Shown here piece by piece: positions 1 to 8,800 of a DNA stretch of 64,000 nt (the first letter of the stretch is position 1; every line of letters starts with the position of its first letter). Where the stretch lies: positions 1-64,000 of the forward strand of contig JABCZJ010000005.1 in NCBI GenBank assembly GCA_013289715.1. Reading direction: 5' to 3'. The notes under the pieces were generated by a model, which ran no database searches, was not told where the DNA came from, and saw only the letters and a list, made by a program, of their open reading frames with translations. This stretch comes from Acidobacteriota bacterium (GTDB lineage: Bacteria > Acidobacteriota > Terriglobia > Acidiferrales > UBA7541). Made by a program: the position numbers and the translations under genes.

Positions 1-102
1 TGTATCGACGGAGATGTTCCTCTTCTCACGCGGGACCGGGACTTCAAGGCATTCGCCGAAGCTGCGGGCCTCGATCTCGTCCTTGGGTTCGGAACGAACT
101 GA
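1..102 (+). CDS. C-terminal end of a PIN-domain toxin (partial, runs in from left edge)
   Basis: The first 33 codons, read from base 1, end in TGA and contain the segment LLTRDRDFKAFAEAAGLDL. This is the usual last strand and helix of a PIN-domain ribonuclease: the T-x-D-x-D-F pattern supplies the last acidic residues of the metal site. PIN toxins of VapBC systems cleave tRNA or other RNA. The rest of the gene and any antitoxin lie outside the window. It fits the density of such modules over the next 2 kb. The length of the visible piece limits certainty about the family branch. Confidence 0.6.
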   Translation, partial: CIDGDVPLLTRDRDFKAFAEAAGLDLVLGFGTN

Positions 103-250
103 CTCAAGTCATCCGGTCGAAATCGGTGAATCATGTCGCGTTTGGGCATTTCACGGGTTGGGTGCAGCTTTGGGTGCAACCATACCGGGGAGAATGGCTC
201 CCAGTTTCTCGTAAGCGACACCAGATAGGGCAGTTAGATTTTCGACCACA

Positions 251-299
251 TCTGCTGTTAACCGAAGGGTTGCTAGTTCGAATCTAGCCCGGGGAGCCA
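251..299 (+). pseudogene. 3' fragment of a tRNA-Asn gene, possible attachment-site remnant
   Basis: A perfect T arm is present: GCTAG (272-276), loop TTCGAAT, CTAGC (284-288). It is followed by CCGGGGA, discriminator G and an encoded CCA (297-299). An anticodon loop CTGTTAA with anticodon GTT sits at 255-261. The 5' strand of the anticodon stem does not pair with CCGAA, and no upstream TCCCCGG acceptor strand or normal D arm is visible, so this is not an intact tRNA. Integrative elements commonly leave a tRNA 3' end as an att duplicate, and recombinase relics lie 2.4 kb away. That origin is inference. Confidence 0.55.
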
Positions 300-893
300 A
301 CTTCCTCTTTTGTAGTCAATTAGTTAGAGACGGTTTTCGGTTCCTCCTGTTCCGCTTGCGGCCGAACGTAGTAAAAACGTAGCAGTGGGCACGGAAATTG
401 TGGTGCGGCAAGGCCACTGAAATTAGCGAAAAGCCCAGCATTTTGAGACATGCTGCCCGTGAAATGGGGGCAAGCCTTCGGTTCGGAACCGAATGCTCGG
501 CAGCCGTACAGTCGATGATGGCGCTGCCTAGATCGCACGAGTGGTGAGGTGCGAGTGAACGATCCCGCGCGGGATCGTTCAGCGGAACTCCGATGGGAGG
601 AGAGTTCGATTTGAGCGGTCAGATTCTCTTTTTTGCGTCACTCCCTTAAGTCTGCGGGTCACACTCCGCGGCAGGGACCGCCGGGCTCCGTAGTGAGAAC
701 AAAGCTCTCTCGTGCACAGTTGCCACAACAGAAACGAGAAAGATCGTCAGTGTTTCGATGCCTGTGTTGAATTCCATCTTTGCCATGTAGGTTGCATTCT
801 TTGTGCAGAACGCGGTCCACTGTCTTAGATTAGATTTGCCTCAGAAAGCAGAAAAGCCATGTTCAGTTTCGGCAGAAATAAGCGGCGGCAAGA
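300..893. other. Intergenic stretch without a recognisable gene
   Basis: I find no frame with a recognisable domain or convincing start here. The minus-strand frame at 320-538 has no family resemblance. The region follows the tRNA 3' fragment and is probably decayed island DNA. Confidence 0.4.
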
Positions 894-1304
894 TCACTCG
901 GGCGTCACACAGGGAACCACTTGACGGCTGTGGCGACGGTAAACTCGGAAATCTTGGTCGGTAGTGAGGATGATGGGATCGGCAAGCGTTTCGGTCATGC
1001 GAACGAGGCAAGCATCGGCGAAGCCCATGGGAACGTTGGAGTACTTCTCGATCAGCTTCACGACTGGCCCCACGTTCTCGGTAAGTGTGAAGGCGATCTG
1101 CAGAGCGCCGCGGCGAAGTAGTGCGCCGAGATTGGGGGTACCAAGCTCTCCGAGAAGGTGAAAAGCCTCGGACAGAACGGCTTCGCACGTGAACCAAGGC
1201 GGAGGCAGTTCAGAGGCTTGCGTCACGGCCCATTGGTGGTGAGCGTCGCGACCGCTAAGCAACGCTACAACGAATCCAGCGTCAACGAGGACGTTTCTGG
1301 CCAT
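894..1304 (-). CDS. vapC: VapC-type PIN-domain toxin
   Basis: This 136-residue protein starts MARNVLVDAGFVVALL, the first strand of a PIN fold with its leading aspartate. The central acidic residue follows in CEAVLSEAFHLL, and DACLVRM and TTDQDFRVYRR come near the end. Together these give the three to four acidic residues of the Mg-dependent ribonuclease site. The ATG at 1304 was chosen because the domain begins there; the frame stays open further upstream without homology. The gene overlaps the end of the antitoxin gene by 23 bases, indicating translational coupling. It is homologous to the toxin at 33959-34399, so two copies of the same module flank the envelope region. Confidence 0.85.
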   Translation of the reverse strand: MARNVLVDAGFVVALLSGRDAHHQWAVTQASELPPPWFTCEAVLSEAFHLLGELGTPNLGALLRRGALQIAFTLTENVGPVVKLIEKYSNVPMGFADACLVRMTETLADPIILTTDQDFRVYRRHSRQVVPCVTPE

Positions 1305-1536
1305 AACCTTTGGCGTGCAAATACTCCTTCTTCCGCGCAGTAAGGTCGCTCGGTAGGCCATCCACCGATCCGATAAGGTCGGCGATGGCAGTGAGGGAGG
1401 CAGTGCGCCGCCGCTGGCGGGGTGCACGCTCGAGCCATTCGCGAACTACATCCGACTTTGAGATCTTCCGTCCACGCGATTCCGCCTCAATGTCCGCCAC
1501 CAGTGGCTCGGGCAATCGTACGGTCAGACTCTTCAT
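1282..1536 (-). CDS. vapB: VapB-type ribbon-helix-helix antitoxin
   Basis: An 84-residue protein starting MKSLTVRLPEPLVADIEAE, followed by a helix containing KISKSDVVREWL. This is the beta-strand/helix/helix layout of Arc/CopG-type DNA-binding antitoxins. The C-terminal half is basic and likely wraps the partner toxin. It is the first gene of a two-gene operon with the PIN toxin (23-bp overlap). Immediately upstream (1540-1553) is a palindrome that shares a 12-mer with the promoter of a second VapBC operon at 33.7 kb, consistent with autoregulation by the RHH dimer. Family assignment is firm; the operator role is inferred. Confidence 0.85.
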   Translation of the reverse strand: MKSLTVRLPEPLVADIEAESRGRKISKSDVVREWLERAPRQRRRTASLTAIADLIGSVDGLPSDLTARKKEYLHAKGYGQKRPR

Positions 1537-1539
1537 GAA

Positions 1540-1553
1540 GTAATTGTATTACA
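1540..1553 (-). promoter_or_regulatory. Candidate VapB operator
   Basis: The sequence GTAATTGTATTAC (1540-1552) is a perfect inverted repeat with 5-bp arms, four bases upstream of the antitoxin start. On the minus strand it contains TGTAATACAATT (1542-1553), identical to a 12-mer at 33715-33726 in front of a related VapB gene. Shared position and sequence suggest an antitoxin binding site. Confidence 0.5.
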
Positions 1554-1632
1554 TCTCCGGCAGGTGTGCAAGACAAGCGAAGGTAAGGGCAAAGCCAGGC
1601 GAGCGCGATGTCTTCCTTGGATGAATAAGAAG

Positions 1633-1668
1633 TTGCTAGTCGATATACAACCATGGTATGATGACCAT
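1633..1668 (+). promoter_or_regulatory. Promoter with overlapping operator for the YefM-like antitoxin gene
   Basis: A -35-like TTGCTA (1633-1638) and a -10-like TATGAT (1657-1662) are separated by 18 bases. Overlapping the -10 is an inverted repeat ATGGT (1653-1657) and ACCAT (1664-1668). Autoregulated Phd/YefM operons have palindromic operators over the promoter, so this is a plausible repression site. It lies 21 bases before the start codon. Confidence 0.45.
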
Positions 1669-1688
1669 AGTAATATCGGAGTCTTGAG

Positions 1689-1922
1689 ATGAAGAAGATG
1701 GCAGCAGGTTCCTTCAAAACAAATTGCCTAGCGGTCATGGACGAGGTTCAAGCCAGGCACGAAACTGTTGTGATCACTAAACATGGCAAACCGGTGGCGA
1801 AACTCGTCCCGGTGAGCACCGACACAGATGAGATCTATGATTTCCTCGCCGGTAAGGGCGTTGTAAATGGAGACATCGTTTCGCCGGCGGTTTCGCCTGA
1901 TGAGTGGGGCGAGCTCAGGTGA
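1689..1922 (+). CDS. Phd/YefM-family antitoxin
   Basis: A 77-residue protein with the YefM/Phd N-terminal fold: AAGSFKTNCLAVMDEV followed by ETVVITKHGKPVAKLVP. The TKHGKPVAKLVP strand is diagnostic of the family. The C-terminal tail (from about residue 45) is acidic and would be the toxin-neutralising segment. An AT-rich promoter with a palindrome lies just upstream. The stop codon overlaps the GTG start of the PIN toxin by three bases (GTGA), the usual coupling in these pairs. Phd-type antitoxins paired with PIN toxins are common in Acidobacteria and Cyanobacteria. Confidence 0.87.
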   Translation: MKKMAAGSFKTNCLAVMDEVQARHETVVITKHGKPVAKLVPVSTDTDEIYDFLAGKGVVNGDIVSPAVSPDEWGELR

Positions 1923-2311
1923 TTATTGTAGATACCCACGTAGTGATTTGGCTAGCGTTTGACCAAGCTCAGCTCTCCAAAAAGGCAAGGAGCGCAATCG
2001 ACGATACGCGCGCGAAAGCGGAAGGCTTGGCAATCTCCGATATTACACTCTTGGAGCTGGCGACGCTTACAAGAAAGGGCCGGCTCCGGCTCGACATCAG
2101 TCTCGAATCTTTCTTGCAGGAAATCGAAGCCCGGTTCGTCGTTCTGCCAATCACCGGCCGAGCGTGTGCGCGCGCTGTGGATCTTCCAGCGGCTTATCCC
2201 AAAGATCCTGTGGATCGCATTATCGGAGCGACGGCACTTGTCGAGGGGCTGTCGTTACTTACTGCCGACCGTGAGATCCGTCGGTCCAAAGTGGTTCACA
2301 CGATTTGGTGA
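1919..2311 (+). CDS. PIN-domain toxin (VapC-like) paired with Phd/YefM antitoxin
   Basis: A 130-residue PIN protein. The first strand IIVDTHVVIWLAFD carries the leading aspartate, ISDITLLELATL the central glutamate, and YPKDPVDRIIGATALVEG with LLTADREIR the C-terminal acidic cluster. The pattern D-P-x-D-R-I-I-x-A-T-A is typical of the PIN subgroup that pairs with Phd antitoxins. I place the start at GTG 1919, which overlaps the antitoxin stop and leaves a minimal N-terminus; an upstream GTG at 1904 in the same frame would add five residues. It would act as a Mg-dependent ribonuclease neutralised by the preceding antitoxin. Confidence 0.87.
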   Translation: MIIVDTHVVIWLAFDQAQLSKKARSAIDDTRAKAEGLAISDITLLELATLTRKGRLRLDISLESFLQEIEARFVVLPITGRACARAVDLPAAYPKDPVDRIIGATALVEGLSLLTADREIRRSKVVHTIW

Positions 2312-2639
2312 GGAATGCCCCATCTTCGGCGCCAGGCATGCGGGAGAAAACTTGCGGGCCATCTCTAACGCCCGGCACAAGCCGTAGAGCAAGCCGATCG
2401 CTTGGAACCGCTCAAATCCTACTGCACGGTCTGCTACTTCGGAAGAGAGCACAGATTCGCTCATGTCCGGCGAATGCTTTGACGAGCTAGGTAAAATCCA
2501 AGAGCTCTCCGGAGCAGCATCTCAATGTTGCTCGCAAGCGGAGCTACCTTCGCCTCCCGAGCACTACAAGTAGGGGAATCGCATGCCTCCATTCAGAAGC
2601 CGGCTCTGGGAGCGATTACCCGGCGAAGGATAGAACGGC
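2312..2639. other. Intergenic stretch without a recognisable gene
   Basis: Nothing recognisable is encoded between the toxin gene and the recombinase-associated repeat that begins near 2640. Confidence 0.4.
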
Positions 2640-2717
2640 TAGCAATAACTCTCGTGCTCCGGAACCAGGACCGAGCCAAAAAGTTCGATACGTGTCAACG
2701 AAGGGGAGCCAACTTCT
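2640..2717 (-). repeat. Partial copy (R0) of the recombinase-end repeat
   Basis: The tail of a dispersed repeat, containing GTTCGATACGTGTCAACG and then AAGGGGAGCCAACTTCT, recurs at 33049-33397, 34528-34734 and 35663-35857. Here it covers the 3' end of the recombinase relic (stop at 2695), as the copy at 35663-35857 adjoins the second recombinase. On the minus strand a frame reads WLPFVDTYRTF, a peptide conserved in all copies. Confidence 0.6.
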
Positions 2718-3303
2718 CTTTCTTCTTCAATCCGTTACAGACGGCGATTCTCACCTTCTCGCTTTTGGCGGCCTGACTGTCACGAAAATGGAACGCCACT
2801 CGTTTTCCGTACAGTCGTTTGTTTGCTTTATCTACCGCATTGCGAACCGGGCCGGCCATCCCCAACTGGTAATGACGCTTGGTTTCCGGACTCGTGTGGC
2901 GCATGGCGCGCTCGACGACCGCATCCGGTGCTACTTCGCAGAGACGAGTACAAAAAACGTGTCGGAGGTTGTAAATCGGAAACGCCGGCACGCCTGCTCG
3001 TTTCAACGTTGTTTTCCACGCGGTTTTCACCGTCGAGATGGGCCGGTTTGGCAGAACCGGGCTCGGGAAGAGATACTCGCTCTTTGAAGCTCCTTCCTTT
3101 TTCCATGCCTGCAAGACGTCGCAGGCGTACTGAGACAAAGGAATGGGCTCCGCCGAACTGGGGTTTTTACGTTGTTGTTCAAGCGGATCAATTTGGCATC
3201 CAAATCCACTTGAGACCAGCGAAGCGGAAAGCCCTCGCTGTAGGTTCTTCCTCCGGTCTGAGCGAGCAGAATGATCGCAACGCGAAGTCCGGGGAATACT
3301 CCG
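2695..3303 (-). pseudogene. Tyrosine recombinase (integrase) catalytic-domain relic, frameshifted and 5'-truncated
   Basis: On the minus strand, 3292 down to about 3163 reads VAIILLAQTGGRTYSEGF with box-I arginine, then SQVDLDAKLIRLNNNVKT. The frame then shifts at a C run (3160-3163) and continues to 2695 with YNLRHVFCTRL and VVERAMRHTSPETKRHYQL. These are the second arginine region (Tyr replaces the usual His of H-x-x-R), the H and the nucleophilic Tyr. The N-terminal core-binding domain is missing, cut where the Fic gene begins. One missing C in the run would restore the frame. It is a dead integrase whose 3' end carries the same repeat as the recombinase at 35873-37096. Confidence 0.75.
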
Positions 3304-3957
3304 CTTGATCCCGATGAACTGGACGGCTTAATTCCTGATCTATCTCTAAAGAGGGAACTGGACGAGTTTGAACGTAATAATATTCTCGACGGTTACAATT
3401 GGGCCTTGAGCCCACGTCGTCTCAGATTCCGTGACCCGTTGAGAGAACCTTACGTTCGCGAACTCCATAGAAGAATGTTCGATCAGACGTGGGAATGGGC
3501 CGGTCGATATCGAAATACCGAGAAGAAAATTGGGGCTTTAGTTCACGAGATTCGAAGCAGTATTCCGGTGCTGCTCGGAGACGCACAATATTGGCACGCG
3601 AATAAAACCTATGCAATTGATGAGGTTGCTGTTCGAGTTCATAACAGACTTGTGTGGATTCATCCATTTCCCAACGGTAACGGAAGCCACGCGAGACTTT
3701 TGGCCGATGTTGTCGCGGTGAAATATGGCAGCACTCCACTCACTTGGGGTCGTATTGACATCGCTGCAATTGGGCCAGCGCGTGAAGCCTATTTAGCGGC
3801 TCTACGGATCGCCGACAACAATGAGTTTCAAGACTTGTTAGCATTCGCGCGTGCTTCGATGGTTCACTCGCGCGTCTCGCCCGCTTCGTGGTATCTACGC
3901 TTTCCGTTCAAAAAACCTGCCGGTCGAATTTTTGCTCTCGGGCCCACGGTTCCGTAA
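3271..3957 (+). CDS. Fic family protein (mobile mystery protein B type) with altered motif
   Basis: A 228-residue Fic-domain protein beginning near GNTPLDPDELDGLIP, the N-terminal signature of the mobile mystery B subfamily. Fic enzymes transfer AMP or related groups from nucleotides to target proteins. The active loop at residues 131-142 reads HPFPNGNGSHAR: catalytic His, acidic/amide position and GNG are present, but the conserved Arg after GNG is Ser. The last ~35 residues, after LLAFARAS, look like read-through sequence rather than family sequence. The first seven codons overlap the antisense recombinase relic, so the original start may have been lost at a recombination junction. A mobile mystery A partner is not seen. 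Activity is uncertain. Confidence 0.78.
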   Translation: MIATRSPGNTPLDPDELDGLIPDLSLKRELDEFERNNILDGYNWALSPRRLRFRDPLREPYVRELHRRMFDQTWEWAGRYRNTEKKIGALVHEIRSSIPVLLGDAQYWHANKTYAIDEVAVRVHNRLVWIHPFPNGNGSHARLLADVVAVKYGSTPLTWGRIDIAAIGPAREAYLAALRIADNNEFQDLLAFARASMVHSRVSPASWYLRFPFKKPAGRIFALGPTVP

Positions 3958-4751
3958 ACCTGACGTGATTCGAACCAGTCTGCCTGCTGCACAAGATTTA
4001 AGGATCGCGGAATGCGATGCAAAAAGCGTGCGCGGGAGCTCGGTGCGTACGATGTTCGTAAGCTGGAACGTCTGCTCACCCACGCGCGGGTCGCTCCGCT
4101 TGCTGGTGTGACAGGCTGGGGCGCGAAAGTAACTTTGGACACTGATCGAATCCGGTCGTTAGCGCCGGCGAAGTGACGGGCACCAGCCCCCACCGTTTGC
4201 AGACTCGAGGGGTCCGTCACGAATGCGATTTCGCGTTTACAAAGCGCGTACGATCCAAATGACCAAAACGATAACGACTAGGGTTCCAATCAATCCATAT
4301 CCGAACATAGTGGTCTCCTCCAAACTCAAGATCGTCGGATTCAGAAACCCGACGAGCTACTCTGGATTATTGGCTCGGCGATTTATGTCGCATTTGGCAC
4401 ACAATGCGAATAACCCGTGGGAGACCGAAGGGAGTCTTTTGCGAATCTCAAAATGACCGGCAGCGCACAGCGCAGAATTGCCGTGCCGCAAGAACACCCT
4501 GCGGTGGAAATGGCGCCGGCCGAAACCCGAAGTCATCGCCCCAGCCGTGTGCGAAAAGATCCCGGTGGTCACTTGCGACGAGAAATTCGGCTTGTACAAA
4601 GAACTCAAAATCTTCTGGTAACTCTCAAACCACGATGCATGCTTCCGCTCTGGGCTGAGCCTCGCGAAATGCTCTCCTGAGCCATTCGTGTTTCCCCGTG
4701 ACCTTCTTCCTTCAGACGAGTCTTGCGACTTAAAGTTGCAAAGGGAATGGG
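3958..4751. other. Gene-free stretch, decayed island DNA
   Basis: Short overlapping frames only, none with recognisable domains. It separates the accessory strip from the envelope region and ends in a transposon-end relic (4752-4766). Confidence 0.4.
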
Positions 4752-4766
4752 TTTTTCAACAAACTG
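4752..4766. repeat. Solo copy of a MITE terminal repeat
   Basis: TTTTTCAACAAACTG is identical to the 15-bp terminal inverted repeat of the small element at 33180-33319. I see no matching opposite end nearby, so this is an element remnant or chance match. Confidence 0.35.
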
Positions 4767-4892
4767 TTAATCAGGCATCTGAATTTCTTTCGACGAGGTT
4801 TCGCGATACTCCATCCCGGTCCTCCCGATAATTCGGTCCATCTCCTGCAAGATGCTGTAAATTGGCGACGCTTGAACAGGAGGCATCCCTAT

Positions 4893-5675
4893 ATGAGCTA
4901 CGTTCTGAGATTTTCGTTCCTCGTTTTGACCATTTCACTGATGACCCTCTGGCTTTCGGTGCGCATCGGCATTTTCTTTCGCAAGCGCCGCCGCAGCCTT
5001 GAAGAAAACGAGCACGAGGATTTCGGGATGGTCATGTCCGCCATTCTGACGCTGCTCGGCCTCATCATCGGATTCAGTTTTTCGATGGCCATTACCCGCT
5101 ACGATCAACGCAAAACGCTCGAGGAAGCAGAGGCCAACGCCATCGGCACGGAGTACGTCCGAGCAGACTTCCTGCCCGCGCCCAACGCGGCGAAAGTCCG
5201 AGGGCTGCTAAAGGATTATCTCGACCAGCGCATTTTGTTCTATAAAACCCGCGATGACCAGGAGCTGGCGCAGATTGATGCCGCCACTGCCCAACTGGAG
5301 GCCGAACTGTGGTCAGACGTCCAGCTTCCGGCTGCGGCGCAACCGACACCGCCCCTCACTATCACCGCTACGGGCATGAACGACGTATTGAACTCCAAGG
5401 GATACACGCAAGCCGCTTGGCTGAACCGCATTCCCACGGCAGCATGGTGTCTGATGGCGGCCATCGCTGTCTGTTGCAACCTACTAATCGGCTACGGCGC
5501 GCGTCGCGGCGGAGCTAGAGCCACGCTGCTTGTCGTTCTGCCGCTGGTCATTTCCATCTCGTTCACGCTGATCGCGGATATTGACAGTCCGCGCGGCGGC
5601 GTCGTTCGCGTGCATGCGGAGAATCTAACAAGCCTTTCTCATTCCTTGCACGCGAGCAATCCTGATCGACCATGA
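4893..5675 (+). CDS. DUF4239 (bestrophin-like) membrane protein
   Basis: A 260-residue inner-membrane protein. Two hydrophobic helices lie near the N-terminus (about residues 3-25 and 45-66). The family motif follows: ITRYDQRKTLEEAEANAIG and TEYVRADFLP. Two further helices lie in the C-terminal third, with ADIDSPRGGVVRVH at the end. This layout is typical of DUF4239 proteins, sometimes described as bestrophin-like; function is not established. I chose ATG 4893 because AGGAGG (4878-4883) sits at ideal distance; a TTG at 4872 would place the Shine-Dalgarno inside the gene. It stands alone, upstream of the convergent receptor gene. Confidence 0.8.
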   Translation: MSYVLRFSFLVLTISLMTLWLSVRIGIFFRKRRRSLEENEHEDFGMVMSAILTLLGLIIGFSFSMAITRYDQRKTLEEAEANAIGTEYVRADFLPAPNAAKVRGLLKDYLDQRILFYKTRDDQELAQIDAATAQLEAELWSDVQLPAAAQPTPPLTITATGMNDVLNSKGYTQAAWLNRIPTAAWCLMAAIAVCCNLLIGYGARRGGARATLLVVLPLVISISFTLIADIDSPRGGVVRVHAENLTSLSHSLHASNPDRP

Positions 5676-5851
5676 AAGACCAATCGCGCACACGAGTACG
5701 CACAGCCACCGCTTCTGCAATTACGGACTGCTCAGGCCTGAGGATTAGAAGGAGGGAGACGCTGCGGCCATATAGCTCGCCCCAGGGACTGGCCCCGGGT
5801 TACTGTTGAACCCAAAATCAGGTCCAACGGCGCAGCCGGGCCACGCGGGCG

Positions 5852-8800
5852 CTAAAAACTGAACTTGAGCGCCAACTGCGAGATGCGTGCACTCACAGAC
5901 GCGCTACTGATGACGCCGAAGGTCGGGGACGAGAAGTTGCTGTCGGGATTCGCAAACTGCGGATGGTTGAACGCATTGAAGAATTCCGCGCGGAATTCAA
6001 GGTCCGTTCTTTCATGGAACCACGCAAGCGTTTGCGTCTTGGAGAGTGCAAGATCCAGGTTCGCTTGCCCGGGACCAGTTACTAATCCGGTCGCACTGTC
6101 TCCGAACGCTGTCCCAATGCCGTCCGCGCCGATTACCGGCGGAGTCGTGAAACAGGATGCATTGAAGTATCCGTTCAGTTTCGATTCGACCGACCCCGCC
6201 ATTACCAACTGGTTCTTCGTGCAGTAGCCTGTTAGTTGAGCGCGGTCTTCGTTAATTCCAAAAACATTATTGGAATTCGTATCGGCAATCGTGAGAGCAG
6301 TGCCAGATTGGATGGTTGCGACTGCCGCCACGGACCAGTTTCCCAGGACGGCTCGTCGTATTCCTCCGGCGGGACTCGGGAGCGTCCAAGTTGAGCTGAA
6401 GACAAATCGTTGAGCGCGATCAAAACTCGCACGTCCCCAGCGTTGGCTGGGCGAGTTCTGGTCTCCTAATGTAATTGAATTACCTGCGGAGTTACTGTCG
6501 ATGTCCGCGCCGTCGGTATCAAGCGTCTTGGAAAAGGTGTAGGAAGCGAGGAATTGCAAGCCGTGACTAATTCGCTTGGTCAGGCTGACTTCCAATCCGC
6601 TGTACCAGGACCTGCCTTCTGTTTCGACTTCGTCAAGTGAGTCTGGGGCTATGTCTGGAACGGGAACTCGCAATGGGATATTCGCCAAGGTGTCCGAGGT
6701 GACGCCCCTGATGGGATTGTCCGGCGTGGCTTGCATAGCTTGATTCAGGGAACGAAATCGCTGCAAGTGACTGCCTTCCGTGCCGACGTATCCGACCTCC
6801 AGCAACCAACCCGGGTAGAGCTCTCCCTGGAGATTCAATCCGAATTGCTGAATTAGCGCGGGACGAAAACCTGGCGCAACCGTGTTGAGCGTTGATGAGG
6901 TACCGATGCCGTAGGGAACGAATAAGGGAAAGGAGCTTGGCGTCGGGAATGGTTGTTGAAACGGGTCTGCAAATGTTGCGCCCGCATTGGCCATCCCTAC
7001 ATTCAGGCGAGGCAAGGCAAACGGAGCGCTGACCACTGATTGACTGAAAACCTGGCCGGTGGGACGTGAATAGTACATGCCATAACCTCCCCGGAGCACC
7101 AACCGGCCAGTATCGGGCAAGATCTGCCAGGCAAAGCCGAATCGCGGAGCAATTGTATTTGGATTCGCGCCATAGTCCCCGAACGTGTTAGCCGCGCGCA
7201 GAACACCTGCTGGGGGAGTGCCCGGAAAATTGGAAGCCACAATATAACCTGCCAGACTTCCGCCAGCCGGGGGATTTGGGTCGGCCTGGGTCGCAGCAAA
7301 GCTAGAGTTTCGGCCCAACTTGTCTCCGAATTGACCGAGCCGTTCGTAGCGTATTCCCATATTGAGGGTCAGCGATCTGGTGACCTTGTAGTCGTCCTGC
7401 GCGAACGCTGCGCCCTCCCATACCCGGTATTCACGATTCAGCAGTCCAAAAACGTCGACTGAAGCAAAGACGTTGCTGAACGTTCCAGTGCCGTTTTCAA
7501 CGGCATCCAGGCCCAATAGAAAATCCGGCCAACTAAGGAACTGCAGAAATGATCCAAGCCCGGCAACATCGAGGTTGTCCTGCAAGCGAGTGAGCGAACC
7601 TCCCAACCGAAAACTATGTGCCCCGTGGACGAAACTGAGGGTGTCGTTGATTATGAAGCTGTTTTGCGTGTAGGTGCGCGGAAACCCGGGCGCAATGCTG
7701 ACAGAACCAAGAATGTTCAAACTGGGTAGCGCATTTGCATCGCTCATTGGACCTTCCGAAACACCAACGTCCGACCAGCTGAACGGAGTCTCGGCTCGCG
7801 TACCGACCCTGGTGCGGACATAGCCGAACCGCGCTTCGTTGAGCCAGGCGGAACTAAACGTGTAGGTATGAGCAAAGGAGAAAACTCGGAAGCCAGAATC
7901 ACCAGGACTCGGAAATCCACTGATATTCCCTTCGGGATTTAAGCCATTGCCCGGGAACGCGACCAGCTGATTGTCATCGGCAAAAAAGAACCGGCCGGAA
8001 ATTGTGCTTCTTGGAGAGGCAACATAATCGATATTCGTCACAAATTGATCTTCGTTAAAATGGCAAGCTTCGGTAAAGGCTGAGAAGCCTTGGCTCGCAA
8101 ATGGCTGAGTGGAGTCCACCATCTGCGGCGTAGGAATCAAATAAGCCCCGTCCGGCAATTTGAAATTCAGAAGCGCGAGAGCGACTGGGTTGATATTCGA
8201 TCCATCCGGCCGCACGGCTACGCCTCCCAAAGCGCCGCTCATGCCGCCGAATAATTTTCCAAGTGCAGCGGGTGTTCTATCATCGGTCAGCGGCGGCGTA
8301 CGCAATGTGGCTGTACATGCAATCCGATTCTGACCTGCGGCTAGGCCGTTCGTCTGGCGAGTTCCTTGATACGAGCCGAAGAAATACAATTTGTCCTTGT
8401 GAACTGGACCGCCGGCAGCAAATCCAAACTGGTTCTGCTGGAGTGAGGGCCGCGGCTGGCCTGCTTCCTTCAAGAAGAATTCGTTCGCGTTCAGAACACT
8501 GTTGCGGAAGAATTCGAAAAACGATCCGTGGAAAGAGTTGCCGCCCGACTTGGTAACTAAACTGATGCTGCCGCCGCCAAAGCGCCCGTACGCTGCATCG
8601 TAAAGGGCGGTCTGAACCTTGAATTCCTCAATGGCGTCCGGGTTGGGAATGGGAATTCCGCCGCTTGCTGCGCCGGTACTCTGCACGTCGCTGACATCAA
8701 CGCCATCCAATTGGGAGTCATTGTTATAAGAGCGCGCTCCGTGCACGAAAATCCCGTCATTGGAATTGTTGATCTGCGATAGTGCAATTCCGCCCGGACC

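Noticed and set aside
251..299. Functional tRNA-Asn gene
   Set aside because: No 5' acceptor strand, no D arm and an unpaired anticodon stem.
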